Assembly: GCA_031761405.1 (NCBI GenBank)
Contig: JASEVX010000012.1
Coordinates: forward strand, 20,235,820 to 20,299,819
Direction of reading: 5' to 3'
Source of the DNA: Serripes groenlandicus
Lineage: Eukaryota; Mollusca; Bivalvia; Cardiida; Cardiidae
Length of the DNA: 64,000 nucleotides
The notes below the pieces were generated by a model. That model ran no database searches, was not told the DNA's origin, and was given only the letters and a program-made list of their open reading frames with translations. Below are positions 35,927-46,934 of the stretch, in pieces. Position 1 is the stretch's first letter. Each line of letters opens with the position of its first letter. Position numbers and translations under genes: made by a program.

Positions 35927-36329
35927 TCTAGAATGATAAATGATACAGTAGTCTGCAAACAGATTTACCTATTCCTTCAAAAATGCTTTACTGATATAGT
36001 TATGTAATATCACAACTCTAAACGAAACAGAAAGAACAGTTCAAGTAACCAAGGATATGACTAGGCATCGCTTTTATTTTCTAGGTTTGTGCATAGTAAG
36101 ATGGACCAAAGCAGGCAATGTGACATTTGCGTCTTGCCATACTCTATTATTCTCTGGGACACCACATGAGAAAGACCGCAAGCAGAACCGGGTTCGATTG
36201 CTGCTTACAAACACAGTACAAAAATGTCTTCAAGAATAAGAAGCCACAAATGACAGAACGATGAAAGCCAGGTTTCGCTCAACATTACAAGAGGAAACAA
36301 TCATATAATGATATGCTCCTACAAACCAA

Positions 36330-36602
36330 GCACAAAGGATGAGTTCTTTTCACAAAAACAGAGTGTGCTAGACAAATTACCAAAAAGAAATATCAATGCA
36401 AATGTCAAACAACATTTGTGATGATCTTTGCATCGGAGGCACCATATTTGATCATAAAAAACATGTCAACAAGGTTACCTGGACATCACCAGACCAGTCT
36501 GTAAATAACCAGAAAGACTACAGTTTGATCTCTTTCAGATGGAGAAAGACTCTCACATATAATAGAGCTTACAGGGGAGCAGATATTGGATCGGACCATT
36601 AA
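36330..36602 (+). mobile_element. LINE endonuclease fragment
   Basis: The + strand encodes 'GGTIFDHKKHVNKVTWTSPD' and 'YRGADIGSDH', the C-terminal signatures of LINE endonucleases (GGT.F.HK..HK.TW.SPD and RGAD..SDH, where the final SDH is part of the active site). The N-terminal half (36010-36330) is decayed. It points away from the reverse-transcriptase fragment at 35528-35926. Confidence 0.85.
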
Positions 36603-36609
36603 CTTCTTT

Positions 36610-37140
36610 AAGCTAAGATACATATCAAAATGGCAAGTAATCATAAGAGGGAGATTACGAACATCCACTTTTTGACAAATCTAAAGTAAAAACTCTACAA
36701 TCGAGATTTCCACTGAACTTAATTACAGGTTACAAGCAATAGCAGACCTCGTAGGTGGCATTCTGGAGAAAAAGTGGGAGAGAATCAGAACATCATGCGG
36801 CGGATCAGTAAACCAAATAGGTCAGTCAAATATTATGTCTAAATCAAAACTTAAACTAAAGAAATGTCATTATATATACACAATTACGATGATCAAACCT
36901 TGTTATTTATTCAAATTGCTTGAATTGTTGAATTTAAACGGAAGACATTACAGTACACCTTCGTAGCTGAATTACAAAGACAAGACGTGCTTTACTTACC
37001 CTGGCATGACAAAGGTCATGTTGAATTCTTCACACTTTGCCGCATACAACAAATCTGCATCAGACGAATTTGAAAACATTAAGTGAAAAAAGGGATGCTT
37101 TATAAAAAAGAAATCCCATTCCTTGAATAAAATTTAAAAC
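36610..37140. other. Spacer, no gene seen
   Basis: Non-coding. The 'tggcatgacaaaggtcatgt' text (about 37001) and 'acaacaaatctgcatcagac' (37048) are the outer parts of the repeat that also forms the tandem array at 39794-40225. Confidence 0.5.
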
Positions 37141-37225
37141 ATGGTGGCAAAAGTGTAACTATTTCAATATGAGCAATTTTTCCTTACATCAAAATGCTTT
37201 CAAAGGTCGTCTGCTGCAGAGGCGT
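37140..37225. repeat. Dispersed palindromic element copy, joined to the minisatellite
   Basis: 'catggtggcaaaagtgtaac' ... 'tatgagcaatttttccttac' ... 'ggtcgtctgctgcagaggcg'. The minisatellite starts directly after the last word. Confidence 0.65.
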
Positions 37226-38395
37226 CGAATGCTCAAGTTGACATCGATATTGACATATATTTAGTACAGTTATGTGTAGTATGTATGATGATATTTCCTT
37301 GTGCTGTAAGGCTTAAGTTGACATCGATATGGACTCATAATTAGTTGAGTTATATTAGGATGTCCGACGTTATTTCATTGTGCTGTAAGGCTTAAGTTGA
37401 GATCGATAGTTACTTGTAATTAGTTCAGTTATTTGTAGGATGTCTGACATCATGTCATTGTGCTGTAAGGCTTAGGTTGACATCGACGTTGACTTATAAT
37501 TAGTACAGTTATGTGTAGGATGTCCGACGTTATTTCATTGTGCTGTAAGGCTTAAGTTGACATCGACATTGACTTATAATTAGTTCAGTTATATGTAGGA
37601 TGTCCGACGTTATTTCATTGTGCTGTTAGGCTTAAGTTGACATCGATAGTTACTTGCAATTATTTGAGTTATGTGTAGGATGTCCGACGTAATTGCAGTG
37701 TGCTGTAAGGCTTAAGTTGACATATTTTATTCACATATACATGTATTTAGTTCAGTTATGTGAAGGATGTCCGAAATTATTTCATTTTGCTGTATGGCTT
37801 AAGTTGACATCGACATTTACTTATAATTCGTTCAGATATATGTAAGATGTCCGACGTTATTTCATTGTGCTGTAAGTCTTAAGTTGACATCGATAGTTAC
37901 TTGTATTTAGTTCAGTTATTTATAGGATGTCTGACATTATGTCATTGTGCTGTAAGGCTTAAGTTGACATCGACATTGACTTATAATTAGTTCAGTTATA
38001 AGTAGGATGTCCGACGTTATTTCATTGTACTGTTAGGTTTAAATTGACGTCGATAGTTACTTATAATTATTTGAGTTATATGTAGGATGTCCAACGTTAT
38101 TTCATTGTGCTGTTAGGCTTAAGTTGACATCGATAGTTACTTGTAATTATTTGAGTTATGTGTAGGATGACCGACGTAATTTCAGTGTGCTCCCTGGCTT
38201 AAATTGACATCGATAGTGACTTATAATCAGTGTTGTTATATGTAGGATGTCCGACGTTATTATATTGTGCTGTAAGGTTTAAGTTAATATTGATAGTGAC
38301 TTATAATCAGTGTTTTTTTATGTAGGATGTCCGACGTTATTATATTGTGCTGTAAGGCTTAAGTTGATATCGATAGTGACTTATAATAAATTAAC
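37215..38395. repeat. 80-bp minisatellite, about 15 units
   Basis: The unit begins 'ggcttaagttgacatcgata' and contains 'ttcagttatgtgtaggatgt' and 'ccgacgttatttcattgtgc'. The first word recurs at about 37309, 37389, 37469, 37549, 37629, 37709, 37796, 37877, 37957, 38037, 38116, 38199, 38277 and 38357, a period of 80 bp with small indels. Divergent single units lie in the same spacer position at about 13615-13700, 40540-40640 and 59265-59345. No open frame. Confidence 0.93.
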
Positions 38396-38419
38396 AATAT
38401 AAGCAGCTTATGTTATTCA

Positions 38420-38590
38420 CGCTTGATGTCTGATTCATGGGTACTAAACCAGTATTCGTTCCGTTTGCGTAGACAATCCCTAATAGGAAATCACGGGATT
38501 CGACCCCTGCACCTTTAATACGAAAGGCCGACGTTTTACAACTGTACCGCCGTTTAAATAGAATTTAGATTATAGGACATTCTATGGTTC
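38420..38590 (-). mobile_element. tRNA-derived SINE head and flank
   Basis: The minus strand reads 'ggcggtacagttgtaaaacg' then 'ggggtcgaatcccgtgattt', good A- and B-box spacing. Same family as 13745. Confidence 0.65.
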
Positions 38591-38599
38591 AGATCCACA

Positions 38600-39790
38600 A
38601 GTACCTGTCAATTGTAAGAGCGAACGTGATCATTCAGAAAGCGTGGAACAAAAAAGTTAAGGAGCGCGCTATCGGGCTTAAGCGATAATATAACTATTTA
38701 GATTAACTGTCCAACATTACTCGCTGTGATTTGATTATATTTAATCAAACAAAACAAAACAAAATTGGCTACTTCTGCCTGTGTAAATCTTTTTAAATGA
38801 CTTCTATTGTGAAGTGTGAATCTCAAAGATGAGTCGAACTAAAAGCACACCTGTTTGATCAACAACGCTTTTAATATAGATCATAACATGTCAAGTCGAT
38901 CCGTAAAATATATCGATGAAATTGTCACCGAAATAAATGTCTCTTCTGTGGTAGATTAGTTTGCATATTTAGATATGTCTCAAATAGATATACCTCTGGA
39001 AAGACTAATGATTGGCCTTTTGGAGCTCAGGAGTTGCGAGGTAAGCATTAGTACTGACTCGTTTGTGTCAGGATAAATGGATCAGTATTACTGGTAATAT
39101 ACCAAGGAAACACCGTGGTATAGTTGAATAGAGGTGATGAGCGGTGTACGACAACTTACAAATAAACTAATGATTGTGAGAATGAGAACGAAAAACTATT
39201 TTACCAAAGGGCTCATTAGAGACGATTGATATAATAAGCGAGTTCCTACGAAACTCATCAAAAGTTTGTCTGGAATCAGTCTCTTAGATAATTGTATTAT
39301 TACAAAAGCAGCATTAAAATATTTTAATCTCTACTTAATTGAATAGTTCTCCAATTTCCGAACGACATTTCGGATTCCTACATACGTCTTGGTTGTTAGA
39401 TTATATGTAATGTTAATGAAAGTACATGTAAAGTATGTAAATTTTTCTTCATTAATGAGGTTTTTTTCCAATATATTCTAAAGTCACCAGTTCTTAAAAG
39501 CGATACGCTGAACATTGTGATATCAGCTGGAAATTGGATTCACTTATAAATGCAAAGCACAAACTTTGCTTTTAAAACATTGCAATAAGTTTAATGAATT
39601 AAAGTATTAAAACAATGTCTAATGAACAGTTTGTGTTAATTCAACTGTTGCAGGGTGATGCATAACAAGGTCAATTAACATGGAAAGTTATGTATTCATC
39701 CTGCGAAAGTTGTTGAATTTTCATTGATACAAACATGGTACCCCTAGATGTCTCAAACATATTGTATATGTAGATGTTTCGCCCCAGAAT
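38600..39790. other. Spacer paralogous to 13940-14640
   Basis: Shares the 'tgtgcctttgtaaa' and 'ctctttagtgatggattatt' type text with the spacers of B and E. It contains the SINE 3' domain at 39045-39165. No gene. Confidence 0.5.
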
Positions 39791-39793
39791 GTG

Positions 39794-40225
39794 AAAGGTC
39801 ATGTTGTATTTTTTACCCTTTCCTATACAACAAACCTGCTGCCGAACAACAAGGTCAATGTGCATGGAAAGTAACGATAAACATACATCCAGCGATAGAT
39901 GAGTCCACGGACGATAACACACCATCTCTAGATGGTTGAATCACAAACAATGCCCTGGCATGTCGAAGGTCATGTTGTATTCTTAACCCTTACCATATAC
40001 AACAAACCTGCAGCCGAACAACTAGGTCAAGTTACATTGAAAGAAACGATGAACATACATCTTGCGATAGATGATTATTGTCCACGGACGTTAACATAAC
40101 ATCCCTAGATGGCTGAATCACAAATAGTTAGATGTACATGCCTGATACTGGCAGACAAAGGTCAAGCTGTATTCTTACACCTGTCCCATATACAACAAAT
40201 CTGAAGCAGACAACATTAAGGCAAA
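39794..40225. repeat. Tandem repeat, about 2.4 units of ~170-190 bp
   Basis: 'aaggtcatgttgtattctta' followed by 'atacaacaaacctgcagccg' occurs at about 39795 and 39966, and a diverged third at about 40157. The units also share 'gataaacatacat' and 'ctagatggttgaatcacaaa'. Each unit corresponds to the left shoulder of the palindromic element, which follows at 40255. Confidence 0.75.
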
Positions 40226-40254
40226 AATATAAATGAATAAACAATTGTTTTCTA

Positions 40255-40360
40255 AAAAAAGAATTGAAAACAATGTGACTATTGGAGAAATTGCTCATAA
40301 CACGCAATTTCTCCTTATACCCCATTGTTTTCAAAATACTTCTGCTTCAGTGACGTCAGC
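40255..40360. repeat. Dispersed palindromic element copy
   Basis: 'aattgaaaacaatgtgacta' and 'ttggagaaattgctcataac' are mirrored by 'acgcaatttctccttatacc' and 'ccattgttttcaaa', ending 'acttctgcttcagtgacgtc'. Confidence 0.65.
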
Positions 40361-40729
40361 AAACGTTGGAAATGCATACGTTTCAGGTAAAACATAGACC
40401 TTTAACATGCATCGTGTTATAATTTTCTAATATGACTTTTACTATCTACAAAATGACCGACGTCAGTGGAAAACTGTTCGTATTTACTTTCAGACTGTTT
40501 GCTATTTAAAATACTATCTAGGAGGTCATTACCTAATCAGTGTGCAATGAGGCTTAAGCAGACTACTAACTTGACTTATTGATAGGTCAGTTATATACGG
40601 TATATACACAAGTATGTTGCCGACGTTATTTCAAAGCTATGATTCTATCTTATAATCATAATATAAATATATTTTAAATAAATTGCGAAAAAAAACTAGC
40701 TCATACTAATCATGTTCGATGCGTGATTC

Positions 40730-40900
40730 CTGTGTACTAAACGAGTACTCGTGCCGTTAATGTGGAAGGAACCATATTACAGAACTCGCTCAACACGGGA
40801 CTCGACATCTGGACGTTTGGTACGAAAGGCCGACTCTTTACAACTGTATTTATCGCCAAAAACAAGCGGAATGTGGGTTAAATGCATTTTAGATTACAAG
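40730..40900 (-). mobile_element. tRNA-derived SINE head and flank
   Basis: Minus-strand copy of the 13745/38420 family ('tcgtaccaaacgtccagatg', 'gtcgagtcccgtg'). Confidence 0.55.
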
Positions 40901-41289
40901 ACATCATATAGGTATTATTATGATTAAGAGCATATGTGAACATTTAGGATGCATGGAACAGTGTTAAGGAGTTCGAAATAGTTTTTAAAGAATAATATAC
41001 ATATTTAGATTAACCCTCATCATCACGCTCAATGATTTGATTATGTATTGAATATATTATAAAACAAAACAAAAACGTTGACTACGTGTGCCTTTGTAAA
41101 ACGTTCACATGACTTCTATTGCCAAGTGTTAATCTTAAAGTTGAGAAGAAATAAAGCCCATTTGCTTGAACTACACTCTTTAAACATGGATCATAACATA
41201 TCAAGTCGTTCCATTGAACATGTAAAGATAACTGTCATCGGATAGAGGTCTCTTTAGTGATGGATTTATTCGCATGTTTAGAATTTTCT

Positions 41290-42540
41290 CAACTTCATGC
41301 TCATAGAATAGACAAAAAACGGATTTTATTTAATTAAGTAGTTTGCTTTACCGACGTCTTCGGAGTAGGGGATTTAAGTGTAGTACCTACACTTGAAAAT
41401 CGTACCAATCAACATGTAATACCCCTTTATAATATACATCAATTAAACTGTTTCGAAGACGCAATGAACGACGAAGCAATTGTATGATTATTTACTTTGT
41501 TGGCTATATAACAAATGAGCCGCGTCTAGCGATTTTGGATCTTAACGCAACTGCGGTAGAGTGAATTCTCAGTAGAGCTTATCCACACGTACTTTCTTAA
41601 CATAGTATTGACCGCCCGCATATATTTTTTACCTTTATGTACATGAATGCGCATTCTGTTTAAAACATCGAAACATTGACCCAATAGCTTGATGCTAATA
41701 TGTTTTTATAAGAAGTCGAAGCGGAATGTCTTAAAGCTCCTAATATCGCTTTATAGAAGCCGCTAAATTAAAACTTACATTTTTTTGTTAAGGAGCCCTC
41801 AATCGTTCTGTGTCTGTTGTTCATTGATGTGATACTACCACTTGAAAATGTCAAATGAGAGATTGAAGTGTCCCGTATAGATATTAGAATTTACGTTTGA
41901 ACATGAATACAATCCGAACATTAAATCCAAAGAACGTAAAATCCTGCCGCGTCGCATGAGAATTGACTTTCGGACATTTGCAACTAGTGTTTAATCAGAT
42001 CAGCAAGTGCTCTCGTTGAGTCTGATCGGGATGTGCACTAATTTCTATCGAGTCATGATGAACCATTATATAATGTTATAGGATAGAGTTGAATCATTGG
42101 CCTGACTGTATGTTTGCCAATGTTACCAATATCGTTTCAGTCTATCCTGAGATACGGGAAAACGGAAAATACTTAAAACATACGTATGTGAATGACTCTG
42201 TCCAATGTTATGAAGTCATGATGGAACTGGCATGAGTATTAGCACACAATGACATCACATGCATATACATGTATATACTAATTGACTCTCATCTGCGTAC
42301 AGTGCACATTTAGAAATTAGAAAACATAAACACGCTTTGATGCACAAAAGTGATACTATCGAATGAATATCCATCAACATATTGTTTACATTAATCAGAC
42401 AACAATACCTCGGTCACACTTAGTTTAAATTAAGCACTCATCTACGTCTGTGATTATTGGTGATAGATACTCATGCAGATTGTTTTGTCAATATGCATTT
42501 TTGATTTTATGTAAAGACGCGTATGAAGGTAATCGTTTTA
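41290..42540. repeat. 5' flank block of copy D
   Basis: Matches the flanks of B (14650-15560) and E (60370-61560) in order, for example 'gtagtttgctttaccgacgtcttcgg' and 'ttggcctgactgta'. No SINE interrupts the 'gatgcacaaaagtga' site (42340) that is occupied in copy E. Confidence 0.75.
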
Positions 42541-42544
42541 AATA

Positions 42545-42751
42545 GTTTTTTGCATGTGGCGTGGCAAATCTTATAATGAGAGAGTGGCTCGAACTATTAG
42601 ACACGGGAAGATTAACAACGTAATGGTAATAAATGACACTGAATGACACGTTTCATGACCCCCGATAAGGATATATAAATCGTCGACAAAATAACAGTTT
42701 ACAGAAGAACTAAAATTATTTGTCGACAGAGCAAGAAAGACATCATCAAAC
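42545..42751 (+). promoter_or_regulatory. Promoter region of copy D
   Basis: 'ttttttgcatgtggcgtggc' (42546-42565), TATATAAA at 42672-42679 and the leader 'cagtttacagaagaactaaa' precede the ATG by about 205, 80 and 60 bases. Nearly identical spacing in copy E. Confidence 0.65.
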
Positions 42752-42809
42752 ATGTCCAGCAGAATTGTACTGATAACCATTCTTTTGGTATGCTGCAATG
42801 GCAAGACGA
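42752..42809 (+). CDS. Copy D exon 1 (signal peptide)
   Basis: 58 nt as in copy B; 'MSSRIVLITILLVCC'. Donor ACGA|GTGAGT. Confidence 0.9.
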
Positions 42810-45800
42810 GTGAGTTATTTGACTGTTACGTTTCATTCTAGTAGATTTTTAATTTATGATAATACGGAATACCAGAATTACGATTAATTTTGAAAATTTA
42901 TTGAGGTAAAATGATAACTTAAAATCAATTTCAATTGAGCGTATTGCTTTTTTTTTTTCAAAAAAATATTGTATGGAACTAGGGTTGAAAAGAACTACAT
43001 GTATGTAATAAGATATCAGAACTAACCATGCCTCGGCCCACTCCACTAAACTTATGTAAAAACAAAAGCTTTTGATAATAAATATTTGCATAAGTCATTT
43101 ACATTATTCAATATTTAATTCTTCTAAACAGCTCGTGCAACTGTTGACTGGGCAGCGGGTACATGCCAAATTAGCATAGCAGAAGATACTGTGAAAGATA
43201 CCCTGTATACATTCACTGATGCTCCCGCCGACACGAATGCCTACTCAATTCTAACCCAGAATGTCAAGGGCCGATTTGTGATTGCATCTACCGGAGTATT
43301 AAGTTCTGCGATTGACCTCGACTACGAGAGTGATCAAAAATCATATTCTGTACAAGTCTTGTGAGTATGGTACTTTTCATTTCTCTTTGGTGTTTTACGC
43401 CATTTTTCATGAAAAAATGTGAGATATCATAATATCTGGAATATAGAAAAAGCATCATCATTACCGCGTCAAATTTTTATTCTTCTCCTGGTCATTTTTA
43501 CTCAAATATATCAAATATCAAATATATCCTGAAAAGTGCAAGAAAATATATGGATATAATTGATGACATTGTCATGCCATTTTCGTACGTTCTGAAAACC
43601 TATCATGAATGTACAATTTGAACGATAAATAAATACTACAGACACTACAAAACACCTTTGATTACAGAATGATATTTGTCTATCAATTTATCTCATTTAC
43701 AGAAAAGAAAACTATTGAATTTTAGGGGCTCTGGACACAATTTAATGATTGAGAAAGGACGTCATTTAAATATTGATCGTGAATTAAGATACTGTTTTAT
43801 TGTCGTAAATATTATATTTATGCTGTGGAAGATGGACTCCACTTTTTACTAGATTGTAAACTTTATAGCGATATAAGACTAGACTGTTTCAAGGCCTGTT
43901 GGTTAAGTTAAGCAACTTGCCTACAAACTTTCTAAAACATTATGACTGACAGCAATGAAAGCAGTATATTGGCTGTAGGAATCTTCTTAATAAGGGTTAT
44001 TCGAAAAGAGGGAACAATGTATTTAATTAAATGGTGTGGAATAGCCTACATATTTAAAGTCGTTTCATAATAACAGTTTACCGCAAAACGATAGCATGAT
44101 ATCCACGACTACTGAGAGAACTGTAAATATCTAATATGTATATGTAAATATGAATATCTATTGTAAATTATATTATATACTTTAACATGATAATCAAAAT
44201 ATTACAATGAATTAAAGTCAATTCAATTCAATTTATCTTAACATTTTACTATTTCTGAAAGAAGGTTATCATAATTATACTAACACAATTTCCACGCAAT
44301 CTGATCTTGCTCTGCATTGTCTGCCAACTAGTAACGGTAGGTTTCAAGAAACGTCTGTTAAGTAATATCCCTTGGCATGGAAGCGCAGTAAGGTCGTTTC
44401 TAACGTGCGAAATAATAATGTTTAATAATAACGTTACGGTTTGTTCCCTTGAGCATCGCTCATATTTATCGTAAACTGTTGTAAACGTTCTGAGTATGGG
44501 GGTCGTATAAACTGTGTTTTCTTGTCAAAACGTTTAGAAAACAAGATGCCATTTCGTAAATAAAGTTCAGAAAAATGAATGGATATACAGACAATTTCAA
44601 GGGTTTTTCACAAGACTTTGTGAGAATGGTAAGGTTTACCTATCTCAGGTGAATTCTATACAAGATGCACGTTCGACTGTTCAATTAAGAAGATAGGGAT
44701 TAACATTAAAACAATATCAATTATAGGTCTCACAGTAGGTAGGCATCTCGAGATATAATGAGGTGACCTCCCGTCATCATAACAATGTTATACTTATTAT
44801 CTGAAAATTATATATTGCTTTGTTGTTTTTGCAGAAGAACTAACGCCGTTCAAACATTAAATGCCAATGTTACATGTGTAATACAAGTCACTGATGTGAA
44901 TGACCTACATCCACAGTTTGTTCCCGAATCGTTCTCCGTGGACACTGTCAACAATGTTGCGATAGGTAAGGATATCATTTGAAAAAGCATAAGGTTTTCT
45001 CGTTCAGAAAATAAATCTCTCAAAACATATTTGCATGTTGTTATTTGCAACGGAAATATACAAATTAAGCATTGAATGAGTTGTTGCTATTGTAGAATAT
45101 GTAGTGAAACTGGCGAAATGTTACGGACTAACAGTATGGCTACTTTTGAAGAATCTATAGAGCTAGAGAACCACTTAACTTTGAAATTTACGAACAGAAA
45201 TGACCCTGACAAATTAGTCCGTACATATAAAAATGTACACGTTGGTTTCTGTGATCTACACTATTCACATATTACTTACATCAGCTTAATAGAAGCTTCT
45301 GTCACAGTGTGTAGATTCTGACAAGACGAAGAAGATGTACAGGCTAATTGTATTAAACACTACTCAGAAATGCTAACTGGTATCATTTCGTACGGACGGA
45401 CTCAAATATGCATAAGTCTGATTGGAGTATTAACTGCTCGCAGTTAATCAATGTGCGTACTATATATCAAATTCATACATTCTAACATTTCACGAATACT
45501 GCACTGTAAAGAAGAAATTGTTCATATTTCTAAATTGATCATCGTTTATCGTTTACGGACTAAGAATACACGTGGAAAGGTAGCCAGTTGCCCGGGAAGA
45601 ATCTTGTGAGACGTACTAGTGCGAGAAAGCCACTAAACACATGGTTTAGTGAACTGTGGCCACTTTGACAAAGCTAAACAAACGTTGTAATATGGCGTTT
45701 AGCTTAAATGAATCAATTACTTATTTGTGAACAATGCGCAAATAGGTATTAATTTACCCTGGCCGCAAACGTCCTTTGTTTGCTTGTTTTGAACAACTTA

Positions 45801-46586
45801 TTTATTTACATGCACACATTTAGTTATTTATTTCAGACGCGAGCGTACTGACCGTTTCAGCAACCGATGGAGATGTTTCACCAAAGTTTAACAAGGTTGA
45901 GTACAGTATTAAAGGTAAATGACGTACTATTGATTTTGTTTGTTATGTGTTTACCGCCGCTTTCACCACTGTTTCAATTATATCACGACATTTTCTGGGT
46001 AAGTAACTAGTGTTACTGGTCCATTCATACTGAAACCAGATAGTCAGTCGTAGTGAGCGCCGATGAGGGAACCATAACTTACTGTTTTAGTTAGACCCGA
46101 CTGCGGTCAAGGTAATTGCGTATAACAGGAACGGACCCACGTTCCAGAGACTGAGAACGACATGACACACACGCAAACATATATGTAAAGACATAGTTTA
46201 ATTATCCGTACGTTAATGTCATGTGTTCGATAACAAAACAATTTTAACAAATTGCCGGTAAAGATTGAACAAACTGTATGATAAGGTGATAATGGAAATA
46301 TATTAACTACAATAATTGGACGTTCGTTTCTTTCACAGTCGAAGAAAATAGTGCTAACTTTACCATCAACGTTGACACCGGAGTTATCAGCGCTAAAACA
46401 GTATTGGCTGCTGCAGATCCTCTCAACTTAACGCTTAAAGTAGTCGCTACAGAAAAAAACGCCAATTCATTCACAGACGAGGCATCAGTGAGGGTGTGCG
46501 TTGGTTGCAAAACAAGTGGTTCTACTTCACCGCAGATAAGCATTTTTGCCTCCATGGCTCTTGTCTTCGGTGTTGTACTGATGTAA
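42752..46586 (+). CDS. Copy D: GPI-type mini-cadherin with two EC repeats (five exons, 247 aa)
   Basis: Join of 42752-42809, 43132-43360, 44835-44965, 45837-45914 and 46339-46586; 744 nt including TAA, all GT-AG. Residues 1-19 are the signal peptide. EC1 (about 24-124) has 'ISIAEDT', 'LSSAIDLDYES' and the closing 'TDVNDLHPQF' (115-124). EC2 (125-222) has 'SATDGDV' (147-153), 'FNKVEYSIK' and 'FTINVDTGVIS'. Residues 232-247 ('ISIFASMALVFGVVLM') form the terminal hydrophobic tail after a Ser/Thr/Gly stretch, as expected of a GPI signal. Cys31 and Cys110 may pair within EC1; Cys219 and Cys222 form CxxC before the anchor. EC1 lacks the central DxD calcium residues that EC2 keeps. Roughly half of EC1 residues are identical to copy B, but 14 of the last 16 residues match. 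Probably a cell-surface adhesion or recognition protein (inference from domains). Confidence 0.9.
43132..43360 (+). CDS. Copy D exon 2 (most of EC1)
   Basis: Acceptor AACAG|C, donor CTT|GTGAGT; two codons longer than in copy B, the difference lying in the 'TDAPADTNAY' loop. Confidence 0.9.
43822..44234 (+). mobile_element. LINE 3' end in intron 2 of copy D
   Basis: 'VEDGLHFLLDCKLYSDIR' matches the C-terminal IEDE.HFLL.C..Y...R segment of CR1-like reverse transcriptases. It is followed (frame-shifted) by 'SSILAVGIFLNKGYSKRE', then an AT-rich 3' tail ending in 'gtcaattcaattcaattt', a short pentamer tail usual for these elements. The flanking intron DNA aligns with intron 2 of copy E, where this insertion is absent. 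Confidence 0.75.
44835..44965 (+). CDS. Copy D exon 3 (end of EC1, linker, start of EC2)
   Basis: Acceptor TTGCAG|A, donor ATAG|GTAAGG. Encodes 'NANVTCVIQVTDVNDLHPQF'. One codon shorter than in copy B. Confidence 0.9.
45575..45725 (+). mobile_element. SINE 3' portion in intron 3 of copy D
   Basis: 'gtggaaaggtagccagttgc', 'agtgcgagaaagccactaaa' and 'aatatggcgtttagcttaaa' follow the order of the 50341 SINE body. Diverged. Confidence 0.55.
45837..45914 (+). CDS. Copy D exon 4 (EC2 calcium motif)
   Basis: 78 nt; acceptor TTTCAG|A, donor AAAG|GTAAAT. Encodes 'LTVSATDGDVSPKFNKVEYS'. Confidence 0.9.
45930..46120 (-). mobile_element. SINE in intron 4 of copy D
   Basis: 'gtgtttaccgccgctttcac' is the complement of the SINE 3' end (gcggcgtta...), and 'ttatatcacgacattttctg' of the adjoining body. 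The head region near 46060-46110 is decayed. Confidence 0.55.
46339..46586 (+). CDS. Copy D exon 5 (rest of EC2, CxxC, GPI-type tail)
   Basis: Acceptor CACAG|T. Encodes 'NFTINVDTGVISAKTVLAAA', 'SFTDEASVRVCVGCKTSGST' and the hydrophobic terminus, then TAA. The antisense strand happens to be open for 129 codons; that frame is a shadow. Confidence 0.9.
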
Positions 46587-46814
46587 TACGTTATTAAACG
46601 GGCGTAGAATTGAAAATTGAAATTCCACATAGTTATAAAAGGAGCTCTTCTATACCCTGAACACAAAATGTTGGCTGATCGATTATTTATAAACATGTTA
46701 CTGTGGACACGCGATAACTAGGATATCTGATAATTCAAACTCGAGCATATTCATGGAACATTTTGAAAGGAGCGTAGCACCAGTTCAATTGATATGACTG
46801 TATTGCTTGCTTTT

Positions 46815-46930
46815 AAGAATAAACATTTCAGTACAGTTGAATTACGAAGCTGAATTCATGATAAATATTTCAGTACAGTTAAATTACCAATCTCAATTTA
46901 TGATAAACATTTCAATACAGTTGAATAACA
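46815..46930. repeat. Short tandem repeat and possible poly(A) signal after copy D
   Basis: Three units of about 41 bp start near 46821, 46862 and 46904 ('aaacatttcagtacagttga'). AATAAA at 46818-46823 lies about 235 bases after the stop codon and is the first plausible poly(A) signal for copy D. Confidence 0.6.
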
Positions 46931-46934
46931 TTTA

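Noticed and set aside
37215..38395. Repeats resembling a CRISPR array
   Set aside because: The whole 80-bp unit is repeated with no variable spacers, and the context is an animal genome; it is a minisatellite.
45076..45321. 81-codon open frame in intron 3 of copy D
   Set aside because: No homologue in the other copies' introns and no domain; considered chance.
46307..46696. 129-codon minus-strand open frame
   Set aside because: Antisense shadow of copy D exon 5, whose sense frame is supported by cadherin motifs and splice sites.
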